The notes under the pieces were generated by a model. The model worked only from the letters and a program-made list of their open reading frames with translations, had not been told where the DNA came from and made no database searches. This document shows, in pieces, positions 22,569-29,969 of a stretch of DNA of 64,000 nt. Origin of the DNA: Rubripirellula tenax (GTDB taxonomy: Bacteria > Planctomycetota > Planctomycetia > Pirellulales > Pirellulaceae). Location: positions 830,104 to 894,103 of the forward strand of contig NZ_SJPW01000001.1 in assembly GCF_007860125.1 (NCBI RefSeq), given 5' to 3'. The position numbers were made by a program, and so were the translations under genes. Positions within the stretch are counted from its first letter, which is position 1; every line of letters starts with the position of its first letter.

Positions 22569-25079
22569 TTGTCCGCAGCCATCGAAATTCGCGGCGCACG
22601 CGTCCACAATCTGCAAAGCGTCGACATCGACGTTCCGCGAGATGCGGTCACGGTGATCACCGGCGTCTCGGGCAGCGGCAAGAGTTCGCTGGCGTTCGAT
22701 ACGTTGTACGCCGAAGGCCAACGGCAATATATCGACAGCCTGTCGGCCTACGCGCGGCAGTTTTTAGACCAGATCGCCCGTCCCGACGTGGACTCGATCG
22801 ACGGGTTGGCGCCGACGCTGGCCATCGACCAAAAGGCGGGCCAGTCCGGCGGCCGCAGCACCGTCGCAACGGTCACCGAAATTTACGACTATCTACGCCT
22901 GCTGTACGCGCGCATCGGTACGCCCCATTGTGCGAATTGTGGCAGCGCCATTGCCCAGCAATCGGCCGACGACATCCGCGCATCGCTGATCGGATTGCCC
23001 GAGAAAACGAAGTTGACCTTGATGGCGCCGATGATTCGCGGGCGCCGCGGCGAACATCGCGAAGTCTTCGAAACGATTCAAAAGTCGGGACTGATCCGCG
23101 CTCGTGTCGATGGCCAGACCTACTTGTTGGAAGAAGTGCCGGTGCTTGCGCCTCGCAAGAATCACACCATCGAAGCCGTCATCGACCGATTGGTGATCCG
23201 CGACGGTATCGATTCGCGGTTGCACGATTCCGTCGACTTGGCACTCCGCTTGGGTGAAGGCTTGATGTCCGCCATCGTTCAAAAACCGGACGAAGCCGAA
23301 GGCGAAACGATCTACAGCACGTCGATGGCGTGCGTCGAATGTGGATCCAGTTTCGAAGAACTCGAGCCGCGAACGTTCAGCTTCAACAGCCCCTACGGTG
23401 CCTGTCCCACGTGTGACGGTTTGGGAAAAGTCGGCGATGGCGACGATGCAGACATGTGCTCGGATTGCGAAGGTTCGCGTCTGCGTCGCGAAGCGCGGCG
23501 AGTCACGATCGGCGCCGTCTCGATTGATGCGCTCACCGCGATGCCGCTGTCCGATGCAAAAGCTTGGATGGAGACCGTCACGTCCCATACGTCGGCGCTG
23601 GCCACCAAGGTCGCCGAACCGATCGTGCGAGAAGTCAGGCGGCGGTTAGAGTTTCTGATGCGTGTCGGGGTCAGCTATTTGACGCTCGACCGGGCCGCCG
23701 ATTCGCTTAGCGGTGGCGAACTGCAACGCGTGCGTTTGGCCACCAGCATCGGCAGCGGACTGGTGGGCGTTTGCTATGTCCTGGACGAACCATCGATCGG
23801 GTTGCATCCGGCCGACCACGATCGGTTGATCGACTGTATCCGCCAACTGCAAGTCCAGGGCAACACCGTTGTGATCGTAGAACACGACGAAGCGACGATG
23901 CGCCACGCCGACTTTTTGGTCGACGTCGGTCCGGGGGCCGGCAAGCATGGCGGCCACATCGTCAGCCGCGGAACGCCCGACGAAGTCGCCGCCGACCCGA
24001 ACAGTTTGACCGGCCAGTACTTGCGAGGCGATCGCCGCCTTCCGATCCCCGCCACGCGGCGTGAATCGAAACAATGGCTGACGATTACCGATGTGACGAC
24101 GCACAATTTGAAAAACGTCACCGCCGAAATTCCATTGGGCACTTTGGTTGGAATCAGCGGTGTGTCGGGCAGCGGCAAGAGTTCGTTGATCAACGATACG
24201 CTGTATCCCGCCTTGGCGAAAAAGTTGGGTTTGGTGTCGGCAAAGCCGGGGCCGTTCAAGAGTCTGCGCGGCGCTACGGCGATCGACAAACTGATCCCAA
24301 TCGACCAAGCACCGATCGGTCGCAGTCCGCGCAGCTGCCCGGCAACGTATGCGGGGGTGTTGGATGAAGTTCGCAAAGTGTTCGCGAAGACGCGCGAGGC
24401 GAAAACGCGAGGGTTCTCGACCAGCCGATTCAGTTTCAATTCCAAAGAAGGTCAATGCGAATTGTGCAAAGGCCACGGCGTCGAACGCATCGCGATGAAT
24501 TTTCTGAGCGACCTGTTCGTGACTTGCACGCGTTGCGGCGGCAAGCGGTTCAACCGACAAACGTTGCAAGTGCGATTCAAAGGGGCCAACGTCGCCGATA
24601 TCTTAGAAATGTCGATCGACGCGGCGTCCGAATTTTTTGAAAACGTGCCCAAAATTCATCGCCAGCTCGTTTCGCTGCAAGACGTCGGGCTGGGTTACGT
24701 GCATCTGGGGCAAGCCAGCACGACGCTCAGTGGTGGCGAAGCCCAGCGGATCAAGTTGGGAACCGAACTGGCAAGAGTTTCGACGGGAAAGACGCTCTAC
24801 CTGCTAGACGAACCGACGACGGGTCTGCACTTTGCCGACGTCGAACGGTTGGTAGGCGTGCTGCAGCGACTGGTCGACGGTGGCAATACGGTGCTTGTGA
24901 TCGAGCATCATATGGACCTGTTGGCGGCCTGCGACTGGATCATCGACTTGGGACCCGAAGGCGGCGTCGGTGGAGGCGAAATCTTGGCCGCCGGGTCTCC
25001 CGAAACGATCGCGAAAACAAAGAAGAACGCAACCGGAAAGTACCTCGCGATGACCTTGGCGTCGGGACAGGCGAAATGA
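22569..25079 (+). CDS. uvrA: UvrA-type excinuclease ATPase, shortened form, 836 aa
   Basis: The damage-recognition ABC ATPase of nucleotide excision repair. Two ABC modules are present: Walker A GVSGSGKSSL at 32-41 and again near 531, with signatures DSLSGGELQR and TTLSGGEAQR. The UvrB-binding domain is present (RKGEHREVFE-type region), as are the zinc modules CVECG ... CPTCDG and CELCKG ... CTRCGG. It is about 100 residues shorter than E. coli UvrA: the stretch between GACPTCDGLG and CSDCEGSRLRREAR is reduced to about a dozen residues. The start is TTG at 22569. Its end overlaps the radical SAM gene by 4 bp. Confidence 0.92.
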   Translation: MSAAIEIRGARVHNLQSVDIDVPRDAVTVITGVSGSGKSSLAFDTLYAEGQRQYIDSLSAYARQFLDQIARPDVDSIDGLAPTLAIDQKAGQSGGRSTVATVTEIYDYLRLLYARIGTPHCANCGSAIAQQSADDIRASLIGLPEKTKLTLMAPMIRGRRGEHREVFETIQKSGLIRARVDGQTYLLEEVPVLAPRKNHTIEAVIDRLVIRDGIDSRLHDSVDLALRLGEGLMSAIVQKPDEAEGETIYSTSMACVECGSSFEELEPRTFSFNSPYGACPTCDGLGKVGDGDDADMCSDCEGSRLRREARRVTIGAVSIDALTAMPLSDAKAWMETVTSHTSALATKVAEPIVREVRRRLEFLMRVGVSYLTLDRAADSLSGGELQRVRLATSIGSGLVGVCYVLDEPSIGLHPADHDRLIDCIRQLQVQGNTVVIVEHDEATMRHADFLVDVGPGAGKHGGHIVSRGTPDEVAADPNSLTGQYLRGDRRLPIPATRRESKQWLTITDVTTHNLKNVTAEIPLGTLVGISGVSGSGKSSLINDTLYPALAKKLGLVSAKPGPFKSLRGATAIDKLIPIDQAPIGRSPRSCPATYAGVLDEVRKVFAKTREAKTRGFSTSRFSFNSKEGQCELCKGHGVERIAMNFLSDLFVTCTRCGGKRFNRQTLQVRFKGANVADILEMSIDAASEFFENVPKIHRQLVSLQDVGLGYVHLGQASTTLSGGEAQRIKLGTELARVSTGKTLYLLDEPTTGLHFADVERLVGVLQRLVDGGNTVLVIEHHMDLLAACDWIIDLGPEGGVGGGEILAAGSPETIAKTKKNATGKYLAMTLASGQAK

Positions 25080-25930
25080 ACAATCGCAACCCGTCACTGG
25101 ATCCGGATCGCCCTTACGCCGTCGTCCGCGAACGGGAACCGGACGGCCGGGGCGGACAAGTTGATGTGACGACCGTTTTTTTGACCGCGTCGGAGTGCCC
25201 GATCGGTTGTTCGATGTGCGACTTGTGGCAAAACACCTTGCAGATTCCCACGCCCTCCGGTGCAATCGTGCGTCAATTGGTTGCGGCGATCGGTGATGTC
25301 TCACCCAGCGGTTGGATCAAACTTTACAACAGCGGTAATTTCTTCGACCCGCAAAGCATCCCGCCGAGCGACTATCGGGCAATCGCCGAGCGGCTAGCGG
25401 GCTTCGATCGCGTCATCGTTGAAAACCACCCAAAGTTTGGACGACGCCGATTGAGCGAATTTCGAGACTCGATCGATGCCAGGCTTGAAGTCGCCGTGGG
25501 ATTGGAGACGGTCCAACCACGATGGCTGGACCGTTTGGGAAAACAGATGTCGCGTGGGGATTTTGATCGCTACGCGAGTTTGCTTAGGACCGAAGACGTC
25601 GATCTGCGAGTCTTCTTGATTGTGGGTGTGCCGGGTGTCAGCGCACGGGAAGCCATTCGATGGGCGCGTTTGTCGGTTCGCCACGCCGTCCACGTCGGGG
25701 CGCGTCACGTCAGCTTGATTCCAGCTCGCGCGGGTCACGGATGGAACGGGCGTTCGGACGAGCTGCCCGCGATCACAACGCCGGACCTTGCCGACTTGTT
25801 GGCGTCGTCGATCGACGACGCCGGCGGTCGCGCGTCCGTGACGATGGACTTGTGGGACCAGGACGTCCACGATCGGATGGTTGGCCAGATGAATGTTTGG
25901 AACTTGAATCAGCGAGTCACTGTGTCATGA
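25076..25930 (+). CDS. radical SAM protein, 284 aa
   Basis: A [4Fe-4S]/SAM radical enzyme of unknown reaction. The cluster motif CPIGCSMC is at residues 41-48 (CxxxCxxC), with ASECPIGCSMCDLW as context. A glycine/valine-rich SAM-binding strand (GLETVQPRWLDRLGKQMS, then LIVGVPG) follows in TIM-barrel order. It resembles the Fe-S oxidoreductases near the archaeosine/RaSEA-like group only loosely. Start ATG 25076 overlaps uvrA and its stop overlaps the next gene (ATGA), so the three genes form one translationally coupled unit. Confidence 0.85.
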   Translation: MNNRNPSLDPDRPYAVVREREPDGRGGQVDVTTVFLTASECPIGCSMCDLWQNTLQIPTPSGAIVRQLVAAIGDVSPSGWIKLYNSGNFFDPQSIPPSDYRAIAERLAGFDRVIVENHPKFGRRRLSEFRDSIDARLEVAVGLETVQPRWLDRLGKQMSRGDFDRYASLLRTEDVDLRVFLIVGVPGVSAREAIRWARLSVRHAVHVGARHVSLIPARAGHGWNGRSDELPAITTPDLADLLASSIDDAGGRASVTMDLWDQDVHDRMVGQMNVWNLNQRVTVS

Positions 25931-27345
25931 ACCGTATCGACGTTGCTGTCATCGGATCGGGATTCGCCGGGTCCATCATGGCCCGCGTTCTGGCTTCGCG
26001 AGGCTTGACGGTCGCGATGATCGATCCCCATCTTCATCCACGGTTCGCGGTGGGCGAGTCGTCGACACCCATCGCCGATTCGATTCTGCGGCGATTGGGA
26101 ACGACCTACGGGCTTGACGATTTGGTGTCGCTGTCGACGTGGGGCGGCTGGATATGGGACCATCCGGATCTGACCTGCGGTCGCAAGCGTGGGTTCAGCT
26201 ACTTTGCCCACGAAAAAGGGATGCCTTTTTCGGAAGCGTCGCTCGGCGAGCAGAGTTTGTTGGCCGCGGCCAGTCCGTCGGACGATGTCGCCGACACACA
26301 TTGGTACCGCGCGGACGTTGATTTGCATCTTTGCCAGCAGGCAACCAGCGAGGGTGTTGCGTTGGCGGCCGGATTCTCGGTGGTTGGGATCGAGCGTGAT
26401 GGCAACGGATGGAAACTCGAGCTGCAATCGTCCGACGAAACGGGCGAACGGTTGAGCATGCGGGTGGACTGGGTCATCGATGCCTCGGGCCGCGCCGCGG
26501 TGCTCGCAAAGGCCTTCGCCGCCCGAGACATGGCCGACCGAATGCGGACGCGGACGCACAGCACGTTCGCGCACTTGCACGGCGTTTCCCGTTGGGCCGA
26601 TGCGCTGGACAGCCTCGGCATCGACGGCAAAGATCCCTTCGATTGCGACGATGCGGCTCAGCATCATCTGCTGGGCAACGGGTGGTTGTGGATGCTGCGT
26701 TTCGGCAACGGCGTCACCAGCGTGGGATACACCGCGCCGCTTGAATCGTCGCTCGATTGGACGGGCCATCCGTCCATTGATGCGATGATGAAGGCAGCGT
26801 GGTTGGTGCATCCAGGGATCGGCTGGCACCAGACCGAGCGACTGCAACGCTGGTACGATCCCCTGTGCGCCGAGCGCGCGATCATGTTACCGACGGCCGC
26901 GTTGACGATGGATCCAATGCACAGCACTGGCATAGCGCATGCGTTGGCGGGCATCGAACGAGCCGCATGTGTGATTTTAGATGGGCACTCGGCGGACGAT
27001 TACGCGGCCAATTTTCACCGCGAGACCATGCTGTTGGACCGAATGATCAGCACGGCCTACCACGTCATGGACGACTTTCCCCGTTTTGCAGCCGCCTGCA
27101 TGGTGTACTTCGCCGGCGCGATCGCGTGCGAGGAACGGCTGCAAGCCGGTGAAACGCCAGCAGCAATGTGGAGTGCCGACGACTCCGCGTTCGTCAGCGC
27201 CGTTGAGGTGGCATGCGCAGCGATCGAAAACCGCGAGATCGCTGATTTCGAATCGCGAGTACGAGAAGCGATCGCCCCGTGGAACACCGCCGGGCTAATG
27301 GATGCATCGGTAAACAATCGATATGCCTACACCGCAACAAAGTAG
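25927..27345 (+). CDS. FAD-dependent oxidoreductase, halogenase-like, 472 aa
   Basis: The GR2-type flavoprotein fold has the N-terminal dinucleotide motif GSGFAGS (10-16) and the flavin-halogenase-like VGESSTPIADSILRRLG, which matches the GEATIP region of tryptophan halogenases. The WxW motif is partly kept (GNGWLWMLRFGNGVTSVGY), but the canonical Ile-Pro after WxWx is replaced. The DPMHSTGIAHAL region binds FAD. The substrate is unknown. The active-site lysine of bona fide halogenases is not evident, so hydroxylase, dehalogenase or reductase activity is possible. It is coupled with the radical SAM gene by a 4-bp overlap. Confidence 0.8.
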   Translation: MNRIDVAVIGSGFAGSIMARVLASRGLTVAMIDPHLHPRFAVGESSTPIADSILRRLGTTYGLDDLVSLSTWGGWIWDHPDLTCGRKRGFSYFAHEKGMPFSEASLGEQSLLAAASPSDDVADTHWYRADVDLHLCQQATSEGVALAAGFSVVGIERDGNGWKLELQSSDETGERLSMRVDWVIDASGRAAVLAKAFAARDMADRMRTRTHSTFAHLHGVSRWADALDSLGIDGKDPFDCDDAAQHHLLGNGWLWMLRFGNGVTSVGYTAPLESSLDWTGHPSIDAMMKAAWLVHPGIGWHQTERLQRWYDPLCAERAIMLPTAALTMDPMHSTGIAHALAGIERAACVILDGHSADDYAANFHRETMLLDRMISTAYHVMDDFPRFAAACMVYFAGAIACEERLQAGETPAAMWSADDSAFVSAVEVACAAIENREIADFESRVREAIAPWNTAGLMDASVNNRYAYTATK

Positions 27346-27647
27346 TGTGTGAATTACAGGGCGTGCGAAAGGGATGTTGCATCCATCGCGGACGAACTCC
27401 TCGGATGCAAGACTCTGCGTGCATCCGTGTTTATCTGTGGTTCCAAGTGGGACACCACTCTCCGGCCTTAAACGCGAGGGTCGCAGGCGGTCGTCCGCTC
27501 GCCATTCAACCCTCCATGCTCCGCCGGAGCGACGCGTCGCGCGACCTAACGCTATTGTCAACTCCATCGCCCAATTCCATCTACCCCAATTCCTAAACTC
27601 TGCGGCTCTGCTTACTTGCGTCTCTGCGTCGAATCGATCTCAATCCG
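27346..27647. other. intergenic region without a convincing gene
   Basis: No ORF with coding character is seen. It contains two short generic strings, TCCGTGTTTATCTGTGGTTCC-like (about 27422-27442, shortened) and CTCTGCGGCTCTGC / GTCTCTGCGTC (about 27598-27629), of a kind I have seen between genes in many unrelated bacteria. Confidence 0.4.
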
Positions 27648-27649
27648 CC

Positions 27650-27787
27650 GCACAACATGGTTTTAAGGCTAGTCGCTTCGCGATCACCTTCGCTCTTTGG
27701 CGACGTACGTTGACCTTGGTAGAATCACTCAAGCTTTAGAGTCAATCGCTTCGTTCACGGAGGTGATGGAGAACCTTTGCGTTGTGC
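27650..27787 (+). repeat. direct repeat copy A with inverted ends
   Basis: It starts GCACAAC (27650-27656) and ends GTTGTGC (27781-27787). It contains AGTCGCTTCGCGATCACCTT (27671-27690) and GAGTCAATCGCTTCGTTCA near 27749-27767. Copy B shares these blocks. The ends and position downstream of one gene and upstream of a small gene recall an attC site, but the inner arms do not pair convincingly. Confidence 0.55.
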
Positions 27788-27835
27788 GACCTGCCGCACA
27801 TCTTTGGAACAACCAGAAGACAATTGATCGCCAAA

Positions 27836-28039
27836 ATGGCTGCAAACCGAAAAGACCCAGCTGCGAAGTTCTACTACTTCATTGACATCGACTTGTACTC
27901 CCGTCAGATCGTGAGCTGGGACTCAGGCACGCAAAACAACGTTGATTTTGGCGAGCTCAAGAATGGCTGTTACCGCGTGTTTCTGTCAAAAGGGCAGTAC
28001 AACAAACTCGTCAAGCAACTGGAAGAAGCCCGAGCGTAG
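27836..28039 (+). CDS. hypothetical protein, 67 aa, between two repeats
   Basis: The product is small and soluble (MAANRKDPAAKFYYFIDIDL, then YSRQIVSWD, ending LVKQLEEARA). The beta-rich first part with aromatic residues and the C-terminal helix look protein-like. Start ATG 27836 is 48 bp after repeat copy A; the stop is 38 bp before copy B. I do not recognise it. The flanking repeats suggest it moved as a unit. Confidence 0.5.
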   Translation: MAANRKDPAAKFYYFIDIDLYSRQIVSWDSGTQNNVDFGELKNGCYRVFLSKGQYNKLVKQLEEARA

Positions 28040-28077
28040 TCGCTCCTCGTCTGAGGCTCCTGCTTGGTTCACCGGTC

Positions 28078-28216
28078 GCACAACATGGGGTTTTCTCATA
28101 GTCGCTTCGCGATCACCTTCCATGTTTCGCAGTTCGGACTTTTGGGGGTAAGCTGGTTAGCGATTCTGAGTCAACCGCTTCGTTCAGGGCGATGACTTGA
28201 GATCCTTCCGTTGAAA
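28078..28216 (+). repeat. direct repeat copy B
   Basis: It starts GCACAAC (28078-28084) and shares AGTCGCTTCGCGATCACCTT with copy A. The second shared block is GAGTCAACCGCTTCGTTCA at about 28168-28186. The right end reads GTTGAAA (28210-28216), so the terminal pairing seen in copy A is lost. The copies are about 138 bp each and 428 bp apart. Confidence 0.5.
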
Positions 28217-28232
28217 AAACTGGCTGGTGCCT

Positions 28233-28524
28233 ATGGACGGTCCAAATCCTTACGAATCGCCTGCAATCGTTACGGAGACGCCGTCTCCGGAAACTGTGTA
28301 TTCTCAATCGCTCCATTGGTTTGCGTTCGCTTGTCTGGTAGTGGCACAAATACCTTGTGCTAATCGTCGTTTTGCTCCCCGCAATGGTCGTTTTTATTTG
28401 GCTGCTCTCCTTCACACTTGAACAACTGATTGGTGGCTTCTGGACTACGGTTGTTCTCCTCACAATTGGTCTCAGCTCATTTGCGAGTTTAAACCTGCCG
28501 CTTTTTCGGCACCGCAAAGGCTGA
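28233..28524 (+). pseudogene. frameshifted small membrane protein (NPYESP N-terminus)
   Basis: ATG 28233 opens MDGPNPYESPAIV, the start typical of a large class of planctomycete membrane proteins. After about 40 residues, near 28345, the membrane-like sequence continues in another frame: KYLVLIVVLLPAMVV, then FTLEQLIGGFW and LFRHRKG, to TGA 28522-28524. A one-base indel separates the halves. The intact protein would have about 95 residues and three membrane segments. Confidence 0.55.
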
Positions 28525-28881
28525 GACGCGTTCATGCGACGGGCGACTCTTGGGTACTGCTGTTCACGAACTCGAACTCGAAATCTTGTTTCCGAGAGGA
28601 GCGTTTGGAAGGGGGGCGGATTCGCGTGCTTGGTGCGTTATTTTTACGGCCAAACATTCGCTTTATTTGCGGGCAGGCGGTCGTGGTCGTTTGCTTGCGA
28701 GCGAAAGCACATACGGTGATTCGAGTGTGCGGTCGGCTTGGATACCGGGTTGGCATTTTCGTGCGTCGGCTACCGACTTTGGCGGATTCGGAAGTACCTT
28801 TGCCCGAAATTGGTCTTGCCGGCGGTGGGGACCAATTCTTAAGGTCCGGCCATCCCCTGTCTGTGACTTTAGGAAAACAGG
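28525..28881. other. intergenic region, nothing supported
   Basis: This is 357 bp between the frameshifted gene and the OmpA-like gene. ORFs exist but none has a coding-like composition or a start that makes sense. It must contain the promoter of the downstream gene, yet I cannot point to a box with confidence. Confidence 0.4.
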
Positions 28882-29736
28882 ATGTTTTGCCTACAATTCT
28901 TCCGCCCAGCTCTGCCGACGACCGCCAGTCTTCTGGTGGCTATTTGCATGATTTCGTTGGCCGGCTGTAGCCAGAATCCCTATTGGGCTGCTCCTGGGGG
29001 AGCCGCTTGGAACATGCCTCAGAACGCGGCGATCTCGCAAAACGATGCTCGACTTGCAGAGTTGAATCGGCGCGTCCAACTGCTGGATGACAACAACCGC
29101 CAATTGCATACCCAGTTGGCTCAAAGCGATCAACAAATCCAGGTCTATAAAGACGAATCCGACCTGCTGAGAAACCAACTGGCGGCCGTCACAACACAAA
29201 TGGAATCGACCGCGATCGCCGCTCGCGACGCTCAAAGCCAAGTTCGCGGCATGCAGGCATCGACCCAAATTCGCGGCGGTGCGGTGATTCAGCCGAACAC
29301 GAATTTGACGCAAATGGCCAGCCGGTTGAACTTGGGCGGCATTCCCGTCCAACAAGACGGCGAAGTGATCCGCGTAGCTGTCCCGTCGGATCAGCTTTTC
29401 GCACCGGGAACGGCACAGCTGACGCCGCAAGCCGCGTCAACGCTCGATCCCATCGCAACTCAATTGGCCCGGGCATTCCCACGCAACCGTATTGGAATCG
29501 AAGGCTACACCGACAACGCGCCCATCTACGGTGGCGGCTATGCGAGCACCCATCAATTGACGGCAGCTCAGGCGTCGGCGGTACTGGATGTGCTGAGCCG
29601 CCGAAACGGGATGCCACCGAACCAACTGTTCACCGTGGCCCAGGGTTCCAACAATCCGCGTCAGTCCAACGAAACGCCTGCCGGACGGGCCGCCAATCGA
29701 CGCGTCGAGCTGGTCATCTATCCGGACAATTACTAG
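28882..29736 (+). CDS. OmpA/MotB-domain lipoprotein, 284 aa
   Basis: A probable outer-membrane-associated, peptidoglycan-binding lipoprotein. The lipobox ICMISLAGC ends at Cys29. Residues about 48-115 form a coiled coil (LAELNRRVQLLDDNNRQLH and following). The OmpA-like domain occupies the last about 120 residues with GIEGYTDNAP, the helix ALSRRNG-type region and NRRVELVIYP, which carries the conserved peptidoglycan-contact Asp and Arg. The planctomycete context supports a cell-envelope tether role. Confidence 0.88.
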   Translation: MFCLQFFRPALPTTASLLVAICMISLAGCSQNPYWAAPGGAAWNMPQNAAISQNDARLAELNRRVQLLDDNNRQLHTQLAQSDQQIQVYKDESDLLRNQLAAVTTQMESTAIAARDAQSQVRGMQASTQIRGGAVIQPNTNLTQMASRLNLGGIPVQQDGEVIRVAVPSDQLFAPGTAQLTPQAASTLDPIATQLARAFPRNRIGIEGYTDNAPIYGGGYASTHQLTAAQASAVLDVLSRRNGMPPNQLFTVAQGSNNPRQSNETPAGRAANRRVELVIYPDNY

Positions 29737-29969
29737 TCTCCTGGTACTAGTCCTCTGTGCGGCCGCGTCCACCACGGACCGTTCGAAAGCCGGGCTGACA
29801 TGGCATGGAACGCCAGGCGAAATTCGCCAAATTTCGGGTGAAACGCCTTTCATTGGGCTTCTTTGTTAAGCAAATTCCAGGGAATCGGGAACTCTTTCCC
29901 CCCTGAAGGGCGTCTAAAATGGCTCCTTCTAAAGTTTGCTTGTCCGATATCGGATCCCGAGGCGTGGTG

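Noticed and set aside
23646-24569. 307-aa minus-strand ORF
   Set aside because: It is antisense to uvrA, and its residues mirror the GC-rich third positions of the sense gene.
27650-28216. Calling the paired repeats attC sites
   Set aside because: Terminal GCACAAC/GTTGTGC fits, but the inner arms do not form an L stem with extrahelical bases and one copy lacks the right end, so I kept the neutral label repeat.
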